Part shown: one piece after another, positions 24,231 through 35,408 of the stretch
How the letters are laid out: every line of letters begins with the position of its first letter
How positions within the stretch are numbered: position 1 is the first letter of the stretch
Assembly (NCBI GenBank): GCA_963682175.1
Contig: OY821786.1
Span: forward strand, 21,009,501 to 21,073,500
Reading direction: 5' to 3'
From: Triglochin maritima
Lineage: Eukaryota > Streptophyta > Magnoliopsida > Alismatales > Juncaginaceae
Length of the DNA: 64,000 bases
Translations under genes and position numbers: made by a program
Notes under the pieces: model-generated
What the model was told of the DNA's origin: nothing
The model's input: only the letters and a program-made list of their open reading frames with translations
The model's database searches: none

Positions 24231-24979
24231 TGGGCATATGTCCCTTCTTATTTCTGAAAAATTAGAAAAAACATGGTTTATCTACTGGGTTGCTAAATGT
24301 TGCCCGCGAATTATGTAAATCGCCCGTGACAATTACTATTTTATCATTCTCTCATTTTTACTTATTTCTGCTCTCAATAAGATCTTCTCTTTTCATACTA
24401 CAACAAAAAAATAACCATGAAAAAATATCGGAGTAGGAATACGAGGGTGGCTTGGGGCGGCAGCCCCTGCAGGGGAAGCGAGCAGAGAAAGCGTGCTTTG
24501 CCGACGTCTTTTGTTTCAACACCCTATTATTGTACTCCGGATATTGATTCGTTTATCTGTTTACCCCATCCCCATCAAAATACTCAGAGGTCCCTCCTTC
24601 CCAAGCCACTACTGCTCTTCTCCAAAAACCTCCTCTTCACCGTCCTGCAGTGCTGCTAAGGAAGATCAGGCTCTTCCCAAGTCTCCTCCTTTTGTTGGTG
24701 CAAGTTTTAACATAAGGATCAAGTTTTGCTTATTTTGTTCTTATGTGCCATATTTTTCACCTCCTTGGCACACTATTCGTGTTGTTGTTTCCTTGTGGAG
24801 GAAGACTTGCTCACTGTCATACTACATCTAATGCTCACCAAAGTCACTTGCGAAAACGATGTTGTTCTCGAGGCGCTACACAACCTTCAATTGAGTTTGG
24901 GAAATTGTTAGAAGTGTTTATTTGCATTATTTCACAATATGTAGTGTTTGTATTTATATTGATTTGTTGGTTGGATCAT
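24231..24979. other. Unidentified sequence with a possible MULE-type terminus
   Basis: The region 24290-24345 resembles 15009-15090. Downstream open frames (24417-24911) resemble no family I know. A poly-pyrimidine stretch and a donor-like site occur, but no gene can be supported. Confidence 0.35.
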
Positions 24980-26523
24980 TGATTGATTCGTTTTATATTA
25001 ACCGCAAGTGCATGGCAACGTTGAAGCGGTGGAAAATACGGGTCTATTCACATGGATGTGTGTCGACTTTTGGTTTGTGCGAAGGCGAGTGGGAAAGAAA
25101 GGAGAGAAATGTTGGTTACACTAAACTATACTACAATGAAAAAAGGAAATGGAATATAAGCAATAAAACTAAACCCCATAGGGGTAGAGAAATAATGTGA
25201 ATATAAAGATGTGTGTGTGTGTGTTCAATTATGCTCCTCACAACATGTAGTGCATGAAATAATAAAACTAAATCCAACTTTGCCTCAACATGAAATAAGA
25301 TACTACTATATCGTTAAAACATACAAGACAATAATTGGAATGAAGCTAAATGAACTCATGTATAAAGACTAGACCCTACTATGCCTCTACGTGAAATAAG
25401 ATAACCCAATATCATTAAAACATACAAGGCATTAACCAAGGTAAAGGCAACAAGAGTACATACACTACAAATTGTGTTTCCAATATTAATTCCATCCATA
25501 TCCTCACCTTATCATTCCCCATAAAATAGGTCCACTAATCTAAGCATAAGCTAAGCTTCATTTAAGAGCATTAGCATATCAAAGACAAGAGTGAAACCAG
25601 TTAGATCGTTATGGAAATCATATAAGGCTCAAGGGATTAAGATAACACACACTTAATACACTACATGATTATATCACATATTTCTCCACCCCCAGATGGG
25701 GATGAAACTACTCACTAATCATTACACTACAACCTACATTAACAAGAAACATTCTACTGAAATGAGATTAAACTAACAAGCAAGAATTATTAAAGACTAA
25801 AATGACATAAAACAAAACAAGCAAGCATGCATATGAAAGGAAATTAAACTAAGAGAGAAACAACACAATTAAAGGAAAACATCTATTATTAACTCACTCA
25901 ATTACAAGTAGCCCTTCCTCCACCAGGGATTTTCTTCAAGGCTTCACTCTTAGTAGGGAAGATGGCCACCAAAGAGAGATATGGGGTACATGAGAGGAGG
26001 GAGAGTTCTATTTATAGCCATAGAAAAAGGTAATCTGGGACAATCCCCCGATGTGGTACTAAACAAATACCAAAAATAGCCTAAACAAACACTAATACAT
26101 ACGCTCCAAAAATCTCAGCGGATCCGGGAAGATCCGGACCGCCAATTGGCGGTCTACAGGATCCAGATAGAGCTAAATTTTGTTGTGGGCTTTCCTTGAC
26201 ATATTTGTTGGTCTTGGATGCATCTACTTCGCTTGTTGGAGCTCCGACCCAAATCGAATTGCCAAAATACTCCCCATGATGGTGTGGAGTTTTCAGTTTT
26301 GCTCTTAGGTCCTTCGGTCTTATGTTCAGGTCCTTCTCCCTTGCATATTAGTCCCTAGGTCTCACAATTAAGTCCTTTTTCCCTGCTTTTGGGTCCTTTC
26401 ATGCCTCTTCTCTTCAAACCTATTTATTTCTGAAATTCAAACATAAAACTCGTCATGTAGCATTGCTTAGGTGTAAGATAATGGATATAAGATACAAATA
26501 TAAGCATGAAATGATGTCAGTCA
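24980..26523 (-). mobile_element. Solo LTR (TGATTGA family, gypsy-like)
   Basis: It begins TGATTGATTCG and ends GATGTCAGTCA. Perfect ATCAT duplications flank it (24975-24979 and 26524-26528). It is the reverse complement of the family member at 57776-60690, including the block 'cggatccgggaagatccgg' near 26118. No coding region. Confidence 0.85.
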
Positions 26524-26698
26524 ATCATTTTTTTGGTTTGTTGATTTTACAAATTTTTAAATTGCAGACATGCAAATAGTGTAACCTAACTTAAATTAAT
26601 AACTTGTAACATCTTCGATGCATTGTGACAATAACCAATGAAATTACTAACGAGTTGTTACCATAACCACTGAAATTATTTATATTTTAGAACAACTA

Positions 26699-26968
26699 AT
26701 GGTTCATATATTAAACTTCTGGGACGTTTGTGAATTTCAATATTCGTACTTTTTCACAGGAAGTTCACTTGAGGAGGATAACCCCACTCTAGTACTGCAC
26801 ATCAATAGTGACAACAACCCATCTGGTTACTCTCTGGGTCGATCCCTTTCTACTGGTGACAGAGATGTCGACTCTGGACCATCGCCTTTCAACTTGTCAC
26901 GCGAGTTTGATAGGTTGTTGAACCTACACGAGTACGACCGTAGTGATGACAGTGAGATCAATTCATGA
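26699..26968 (+). pseudogene. Possible terminal exon of a PMD-type transposon gene
   Basis: The frame follows an acceptor-like 'tttttcacag' (ending 26760) and ends FDRLLNLHEYDRSDDSEINS before TGA at 26966-26968. The acidic tail and its place next to a putative MULE end loosely resemble the last exon of the PMD pseudogene (ending ISDHDSDVEL at 19289). No domain is recognisable, so this is a weak call. Sequence on to 27584 shows nothing further. Confidence 0.3.
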
Positions 26969-29010
26969 ATTAGTGGAATCAAATTATGAATGTAATGCGC
27001 TTTGTAATATCGATTGGTAGACTTTGAGCATTTGTGTTGAATCTAAAGTTAACCGACTAAAGTTAAGAAGAATATCAGATGGTTGTATTGAAAACCTATT
27101 ATTCTAAAGTTTTATCTGCAATGTATATACTGATTAGTTTGATTTTCATGATTTGGTTTGTGAATGGTTCTCAATCTACAAACTTTGGTTGAGCTTCATG
27201 AATTGCCTCAGTTAAGGGTTCTGACGTATGCTGGAATCATAAGATGCTCTAGGGGTTCATGATGCCTTTGTTAAGTGTTGTGAATATTTGTTGCAGGAAT
27301 TAGGAATTGAACTTTCAAGGTTTTGGAGATTCACAGGCCATTTCAAGGTAACCATTGTTGAGTACATATGTTCTGGCAGAGAAGTGAATTAAGAACTCCC
27401 ACTAGATCTGGTAATTCAAAAGGGAGGTTGAGATTCCTCCTAGTTTTTCTTGTTTGGAGACGGCCACGATTCAATAATGGATGTACACAACTCTAAACCA
27501 AATGAGCCAATATATCTGTTTCATTTTGATTAAGATAAGATTGTAGTTATTAACTAATTGTGCCAACTTGGTTGTAACCCCAGCTCAACAGTCTTCCATG
27601 CACTTTATGAACCCAATACGTTTTTAATTTGTGAATATGTTAAATATGAAAGTTTTGCGTCTCAAAATCTTCTTTGTAACGAGTCTTGAATCGTCTTATT
27701 TGGATATTAAAACAGAGAGTTATGCAAATAATATTGATGATATATCGATTTTCTAGTTTCCAAATACGGTCTGTCTTGACACATGCTTTTCACCCTCGTT
27801 TCATCAGAATTTGGAAGTCATAAAGAGATTAATATGTGATCCTTTCAATTATATTTCCAACGAATCTAGAATCAACAAATTCTATATTTGGATGTGGATT
27901 TTCTTTGTAAAACAAGTGATGCATGACGCGCGGGACGAGTATGTCCTAAGCAGTACTGGTGCGTTCCGAGTGGGACTAGTGTGTCTTCCATGCCATTTTT
28001 GAGCTCATTACGTTCCGACTTTGGAAATATGTTAAATGCCAAAGTTTTGCGTCTCAAAATCCTCTTTGTAACGAGTCTTGAATCACCTTATTTGGATATC
28101 GGAGGAGACAAGTTATGCACAAATTCTTGATGATCTGCCAATTATTCAGTTTCCAAATTCAGTCTATCTTGACACACTTTTTCACCCTAGTTTCATCCGA
28201 ATTTGGAAGTCGTAATGAGATTAATATGTGATCCTTTCAATTATCTTTCCAACGGATCTAGAATCTTCAAATTCTATATTTGGATGTGGATGTTCTGAGT
28301 AAAACAAGTGATGCGTAATGCGTGGGACGAGTGCGTCCCGTGCAGGACTGGTGCGTCCCGAGTGAGACTAGTGCATCTTCCCCGCCATTTTTGAACCCAT
28401 TAGGTTCCTAATTTGGAACTATATTAAATACAAAAGTTTTTTTGTCTCAAAATTGTCTTTGTAATGAGTCTTTAATCGTCTTATTTGGATATTGGAGGAG
28501 TGAGTTATGCACAAATTGTTCATGATCTGTCGATTTTTCAGTTTCCAAATACGGTTTGTCTTGACACATGCTTTTCACCCCCTTGTCATCAGAATTTGGC
28601 AAGTCGTGAGAGAGACTAATATGTGATCTTTTAAATTACAATTTAAAGAGATCTAGAATCATCAAATTCTATATTTGCATGTTGATGTTTTGAGTAAAAC
28701 AAGTGATACGTAATGCACGGGACGATTGCGTCCCATGCAGGACTGGTGCGTCCCGAGTGGGACTAGTGTGTCTTCCACGCTATTTTTGAGCTCATTAGGT
28801 TCCTAATTTGGCACTATATTAAATACAAACGTTGTTTTCTTAAAATTGTCTTTGTAATGAGTCTTGAATCGTCTTATTTGGACATTGGAGGAGAGAGTTA
28901 TGCACAAATTATTGATGATCTGTCGATTTTTCAGTTTCCAAATCCGGTATGTCTTGATACACGTTTTTCACACCCATATATAAGAATTTGGCAAGTAGTA
29001 AGATAGACTA

Positions 29011-30409
29011 ACAGGTGATCAAGATTCAAGGAAGAAATGATTTAAGTCAGGACATGTAATCAATCTCATTTGAAGACATGTAATTTGCATTTGTTTTGAG
29101 TCTTAGGAATTTTGTGTAATTGAGTATACTTTAGTTACAATCAACTAAAACACACACTAGGTCCCTATAGAAGTCACACACAAAATTTCACAACATTTGG
29201 ACTTCCATAGATCACCCAAACTACAACCGGAAAATACTTAAACCTTACTTGAGCTGCCAGGACCAAATCGGTCGACCGGAACGAGTTCTTCGTTCAACCG
29301 ATTGTGTCGATTATTATGTTACCGGATTTAATGTTAAAACCGATCAACCGTTTAGAGCCTTTTTGTTCGACCGTCTACACGTGTCTCATGACCGTTAGGC
29401 TTGTTGTATTCTACAAAGGTTGGATTTCCCAAACCCTCAATTTTACCAAACTTCCGGTCGACCGAAACATACCTAGCGGTCAACCGATCAAATAAAACTT
29501 GGTCGCCCTGAACACTCTGGAAGTTTCGGTCGAACGTTTCCTATACAGTGGTCGACCGAAACTCAATTTCTTCCCAAACCCAGAAGTGTTTGGAAGTTTC
29601 CAGACGAACCAACCATTTGCCTTGTTCGACTTATCCTATTTTCTCATAGCAAAAACCCCAGAACGGTCGACCAATCCCCTTTACTAGTTCGACCGTTCAC
29701 TTAAGTGAACTTAAGTTGTAGCCAAAATTGACCAACCGGGTCGACCGGCGTGCCCGATTTGGTCGACCATTTTTGCTCTGAAATGTGACCTGCACTTCAC
29801 TGTTTTGTGTTTCTTACACAAACTCTTACCAAACTTATCCCAACGGCTATAAGTCACTTAGAGCTTATAAATAGAGTTGCAAAACATATTTTCACACAAC
29901 TCTCCTACACATACTTGCCTCCTACATTAGAGAGATCATTCCAAACACTCCAAGCTTCATTTTCCACACTTAAGATCAATTCCTTATCTTTCTCAAGTGT
30001 GCTCAATTTTAAAGAGTGATTGTCCCACTCAAGTTTGCTGTCAAAGTCAAGTAAAAGTTTTGGTGAATGCCCGAAGCGTCTCTCTCAGATTGTGATAGGA
30101 GGAGCCAAGCTCGACGAGGGTTGTTCGTGAGTTTGAAGATTGTAAAGGTGTTCTCTCCCGGCCCGGAACGAGGAGTTGTTAGTGAAGTCGTGAGCAGAGC
30201 TCGGTGATCCGAGCGGAGCTTGCAAGAGAGGACTAGGACCGAGGTGGGGTGCCGAACCTCTATAAAAATCCTTGTCTTCCTTGTGGTTTGCTTATTTCAT
30301 TTCTCTACTTGCATTTGTGTTTAATTCTGCTGCATCTTTGATTATTAGCCAAGTAGAGTTTGTTTTAGCTTAAAAGTGATTAGAACTAAGCCAGATTCAC
30401 GACCCAACA
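29011..30409 (+). mobile_element. 5'-truncated LTR (TGTTGG family) within the tandem array
   Basis: It aligns from 'acaggtgatcaag' with the solo LTR at 58862-60368 and ends GACCCAACA. It lacks the first 110 or so bases, and no target duplication is present. The left junction shares 'gtgatc' with the satellite unit, which suggests a microhomology-mediated deletion. It contains palindromes CGGTCGACCG, a 'tataaatagag' box near 29868 and the conserved 'gaggactagga' block near 30226. Confidence 0.75.
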
Positions 30410-31410
30410 CGTCCCGTGTGAGACTACTATGTCGGAGCTCGTTTGAGGGTGAAAACGACCCAGCTAGTTTGGTGTAAACGACGTAGGTCGTTCAGTTCGT
30501 TTGTTGAAAATAAATCAACTTGTTTGATAGAATGACCCAACTTGTTTGGTAATTTTTACAACTCGTTTATCTTGATTAAATGAGTTCATGTAACAAGCTG
30601 GTTTGTCTCGTCTCAATGTTCGTGTTCGTACAAGTTAATTTGTAACAAGTTGATTTGTGATATTTTCAATTTGTTTGTCTTGATTCATTTTGAATCTAAC
30701 AACGATGCCATGAAGTTTTTCAAAACATATGATTTTTCTAACATAAATAATTCGGAAATTGAACATGACAAGTTTACTTACGAAATTAAATTGTGCACAT
30801 ATTAATGTTCTAATACTCAAAACTGACCATCCGTAATTGTATATGTTGTTAATTAAGTTGTGTCATATAGAACAAATTGTTTCATGTTTTAAATAGAAGT
30901 TTTGTTTTTTAATGAGTCAGGTTGTTAATTAAGTTGCAACGACCAAGCTAGTTTCGACCAAACGACTCAACTTGTTTGTTGAAAGCAAATCAGCTCGTTT
31001 GATAGAACAACTTAGCTTGTTTAGTGATTTTTACAACTCGTTTCTCTTGATTCAATATCTTCATGAACAAGTTGGTTTGTCCCTCCTCAATGTTTCTGTC
31101 CGTACAAGTTAACTTGTAACAAATTAGTTTGTGATGTTTTCAGCTCGTTTGGTCCAATATGGACTCAGGACACACTCTCGACACAAATGGACACATTCTA
31201 GACACAATATGGACTTATTTGGATAGATCTGAGCACAATACTAACACATTCTTGACACAATATTACCACATTCTGGACAAAAATGAAAACATTCTGGACA
31301 AAATATTAGCACATTCTGGACACAATATGGACACAAATGGACATAAATAGACAAATCTGGACACAATTTGGGTACAATATGGACACATTCTTGACACATT
31401 GGGATTGATG
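30410..31410. repeat. Low-complexity duplicated block and minisatellite
   Basis: A segment rich in 'cttgtttg' and 'aacgacccagct' (about 30450-30690) recurs diverged at about 30945-31150, and part of it again at 34887-35003. From about 31155 to 31400 a short-period minisatellite repeats 'gacacattctggacacaat' variants. No coding sequence. Confidence 0.65.
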
Positions 31411-31489
31411 CGTCTTCCACGCCATTTTTGAGCCCATTAGATTCCGAATTTGAAAATATGTTAAATACAAAAAGCTTTGCGTCTCGAAA

Positions 31490-31740
31490 TAGGGGTGAGC
31501 ATCGATCCAGACCCGGACCGAACCCAGACCATCTCCGGGGTCCAGACCGAACCCGGACCGATCGGTCTGATCCAAAAACCTAGATCGAACTGGGTTTTTT
31601 ATATTAAATTTTGGAAAATAGACCGAGTTCAGACCAGACCAGACCTAACCGAAACCCGATCCGTCTCCAAGGTCCGGACCGGAACCCGAACCAAACCCGG
31701 ACCGATCGGTCTAGTCCGAACCAATTTCTGCACAACCCTA
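31490..31740. mobile_element. hAT-like MITE (251 bp) inserted in a satellite unit
   Basis: The termini TAGGGGTGAGCA and, reverse-complemented, TAGGGTTGTGCA form inverted repeats. The flanking 8-mers TCTCGAAA (31482-31489) and TCTCAAAA (31741-31748) match at seven of eight bases and fit the uninterrupted satellite unit, which has 'gcgtctcaaaatc' here. The inside is rich in 'gaacccggaccg'. An 8-bp duplication is typical of hAT elements. No coding sequence. Confidence 0.75.
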
Positions 31741-32828
31741 TCTCAAAATCTTCTTTGTCAAGAATCTTGAATCACCTTATTTGCATATAGGATGAGAGCA
31801 TTATGCACTAATTATTGATGATCTGTCGATTTTCCCGTTTCCAAATAAAGTCTATCTTGACACACATTTTTGACCCTCGTATCATAGGAATTTGGTAAGT
31901 CGTGAGAGAGACGGATGTGTGCTTCTTTAAATTATCTTTCTAACGGATCTAGAATTATAAAATATATATTTGGATATGGATATTATGAGTTAAACAAGTG
32001 ATGTATGACGTGCGAGACTAGTGCGCCCCGAGCAGGACTGGTGCGTCCCGAGTGGGACTAGTGCGTCTTCCACCCCATTTGTGAGCCCATTAAGTTCATA
32101 ATTTGAAACTATGTTAAATACAAAAGTTTTACGTCTCACAATAGTCTTTGTAATGAGTCTTGAATCGTCTTACTTGGATATTAGAGGAGAGAGTTATGCA
32201 CAAATTATGATGATGTCCTAATAAGGTCTGTCTTGAAACACGTTTTGCACCCCTGTATCATCGAAATTTGGCACGTTGTAAGAGTAATTAATATGTGCTC
32301 TTTTGAATTATCTTACCATGGAATCTGAAATCATCAAATTCAATGTTTGGATATGGATGTTATGAGTAAAACAAGATGCATGACGCACGGGACGAGTGTG
32401 TCCCGAGTTGTACTAGTGTGTCTTTCATGCCATTTTTGAGCCCATTAGGTTCCAAATTTGGAAATATGTTAAATACAAAAGTTTTGCATCTCAAAGTTTG
32501 TTTGTAACGAGTCTTGAATTTCCTTATTTGGATATCGGAGGAGAGAGTTATACAAAAATTATTGATGATCTTTCGATTTTCTAGTTTCCAAATAGTTTGT
32601 TTTTACACATGTTTTTCACCCTCGTATCATCGGATTTGGTCAGTCTTAAGATATACTAATATGTGGTCATTTCAATTATCTTTGTAAAGGATCTGGAGTC
32701 ATCAAATTCTATGTTTGGATGGTATGTTATTAGTTAAACAAGTGATGCCTGACGCACGGGGCGAGTGCGCCCAGAGCAGGAATGATGCGTCTGCAATGCC
32801 ACTTATGAGCCCTTTAGGTTCATAATTT

Positions 32829-34335
32829 TGTAGGATCGTGTGGGTTATGGGTCCACTAATCACTATTAATCTAATCCCTAACTAATCAAACAATAAACGC
32901 AGCGGAAACAATTTAAAAACTAGTAGGGAAATAACATGCAAACCACAAAGAGACTCGACATTTTTATAGAGGTTCAGCACCCCACCCGGGTCCTAGTCCT
33001 CTCTTGTAAGCTCCGCTCGACTCCGCGAGCTCCGCCTACGTCTTCACTAACCACTCCCCGTTCCGGGCCGGGAGAGAACGCCTTTTACACCACAAGCAAC
33101 GCCAACAACCCTCGCTTGCTTGAATTCTTCCTCTCACAATCCGAGAGGGACACTTCGGGCTTTCACCGAAGTCCTTGCTTCTTTGACAACTCTTGTAACC
33201 GAGTGGGATTCACTCTCTAATTGAGCACAACAATTGCTAGTATGATGATTGATGAAGGATGTGGAAATTAGGTTTTGGATGACTAATTTGGAGCTTGGAG
33301 GTTGTGGAAAATCTCACTATAGGTTTGACACTTTGGAGTTGTGAAATCTTATGGAAAACTAAGTGTGAACCTCTATTTATAAGCTCCTAAAGATTTCTAG
33401 CCGTTTGGACAAGATTTGATTGGGGTTTGTGCAAAGCACACAAAACAGAAAATTGGATTCAGAAATCTGTCCAGAAACGGTCGACCGAAAGGTATATCGG
33501 TCGACCGAACCCTTGAGTAAGTTAATGGATCGGTTGACCGAACAAAGGTACTGGTCGACCTAACACTTAAGTTCTATAAGTCAACGGTCGACCGAACAGG
33601 TACCGGTCGACCGAACTACAAGGTTAGGTAGAGGGAAAACTCGATCGGTTGAATTAAACTTGTGTCGACCGATAGCAGGTAGATTTCCCCTAATGGAACG
33701 GTCGACCGAACAAGGTATTTTCTTCGACCGGTTCAAAAGTATTTGGGGGTGTATTAAGAGAAAAATGTGTATACGACCGTTGTATAATACGACAAATATA
33801 ACGGTCGTATTTTTACCAGAAATAGCAAACTAAACGGTCGACCGAAGGTATACTGGTCGACCGAACAGGTCTGGGTAAACGGTTAACCGAAGTGTGATCG
33901 GTTGAACTGATTGGTCTGGTATAACAAATATTGTGTATAACCGGTCGACCGAAAGGTGAACGGTCGACCGAACTCAGGCAGACTGGCGACCAATGTTTTA
34001 GGTGTTTGGGTGATCTAATGGAGTCCAAATGTTATGATATTTTGTGTGTGACTCCTACAAGGAACCTAGTGTGTGAATGCATGCATATTAGCTTAAGTTA
34101 TGCTCAATTCACATAAGTTCCTAATACTCAAAGAAAGGTAAAATTACATGTCTTCAATCCTAGCTTGATTACATGTCTTGACTTGATTTTTCTTCTTTCT
34201 TGAGTCTTGATCACCTGTAGAGGTTAGCACAAAGCAATATATATGCAATGCAATATGTGTGCTACTCTACATGATCATAATTAAGATTAGGTTAATTAAA
34301 TCATCAAAACATAGATTAAAGCCAAAAAGCCAACA
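32829..34335 (-). mobile_element. Solo LTR (TGTTGG family, reverse), 1507 bp
   Basis: The plus strand begins TGTAGGATCGTGTGGG and ends AAAAGCCAACA. AATTT duplications flank it exactly (32824-32828 and 34336-34340). It has the same length as the solo LTR at 58862-60368 and is its reverse complement in layout. It sits in the satellite array, which continues on both sides. Confidence 0.9.
33479..33970. repeat. Cluster of CGGTCGACCG palindromes (paired)
   Basis: Pairs are visible near 33479/33499, 33584/33603, 33837/33856 and 33942/33961, each about 19-20 bp start to start. Some members carry one mismatch. Confidence 0.8.
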
Positions 34336-34885
34336 AATTTGAATATATGTAAAATATCAATGTTTTTTGTATCGCAATTTTCTTTGTAATGAGTATTGTG
34401 TCATATTATTTGGATATCAGAAGAGAGAGCTATGCACAAATTATTGATGATCTATCGATTGTCAAGTTAACAAATATGGTCTGCCTGACATACCTTTTTG
34501 CCATCGTATCATCTGAATTTGGCAAGTTGTAAGATATGTGAAAAAGTTCTCCTTTCAATTTTCTTTCTAACGGATCTAAAATCATCAAATTTTGTATTTG
34601 GATGTGGATGTTATGAATAAAATGACTCCGACTCGTTTGGAAACAAACGATCAAACTTGCTTTCTGTTATCTCAAATCAGCAGTCCTTCACGCCCATTAT
34701 GAGCTCATTGGGTTCCTAATATGAAAATATGTAACATATCGAAGTTTTGCTTCTCGACATCTGTTATGTAATGAATCTTGAATCGTCTTATTTGGATATC
34801 GGAGGAGAGAGTTATGCACAAATTAATGAAGATCTGTTGATTGTCCACTTTCCAAATACGATCTGTCTTAACACAAGTTTTTCAA

Positions 34886-35408
34886 TTTCGTTCGGTGAAA
34901 ACGACCCAGCTCCTTCGGCGAAAACGACGCAGCTCGTTGGGTCAACAACGACCCAGGTCATTCTGCTTGTTTGTTGAAAACAAGCCAGCTCGTTTGATCT
35001 ATTTTGTGTTAAAACCAAAAAAAAGATATCAAAATAAAGCTTACATAATGGAAATCGATGTTAATACTCTGGTGTATTATGTATGATATTTGAAGTGAGG
35101 TTATAGGATTTAAGAGAGAAATATGTTGGAAGAGAGAGTTGTGAGAAATATGGATGTTAGGATGAAGAAGAATATGATTTGTAATTATGACAAAAATAAC
35201 AAAAATAAATGTGATATTTGGTATTCTTTTATGGTTAGAAAAAATCAATAACCCTCAAATAAATAGACCACAGTCAATGACCTTATAATAAATTTTTGGT
35301 TGAAAATTAGTTTTTTTCCTTACCAAATTGGTGTTTGGATGCAAGATTTGGTAAAAACTGTTTCCTTCGTAAACTCCCGTTGGATCCAAAATGTTAAATT
35401 AAATAGAA
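34886..35408. other. Upstream region of the tRNA 2'-phosphotransferase gene
   Basis: It starts with a 120-bp piece of the 'aacgacccagct' repeat, then AT-rich sequence. The promoter and 5' UTR must lie here or in the first bases before 35409, but I could not place a TATA box or transcription start with confidence. Confidence 0.4.

Larger units (their letters stand above)
27585..34885 (+). repeat. Tandem array of a roughly 390-bp unit, interrupted
   Basis: Each unit carries 'gcgtctcaaaatcttctttg', 'gagagttatgcacaaatt', 'gatctgtcgattt', 'tggatgtggatgtt' and 'gtgcgtcccgagtgggact' in the same order. Unit starts, anchored on the 'tcttccatgcc' motif, lie near 27590, 27983, 28374, 28769, 31411, 32065, 32408, 32788 and 34684. 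Spacing is about 380-395 bp once insertions are subtracted; one unit is shorter. Within each unit are three short sub-repeats of the form GGGACxxGTGCGTCCC. Four insertions interrupt the array. It is satellite-like with diverged units; no gene product is apparent. Confidence 0.85.

Noticed and set aside
24417..25200. Cluster of plus-strand frames next to a possible MULE end
   Set aside because: No recognisable domain, no consistent frame across candidate introns, and the right part lies in a solo LTR.
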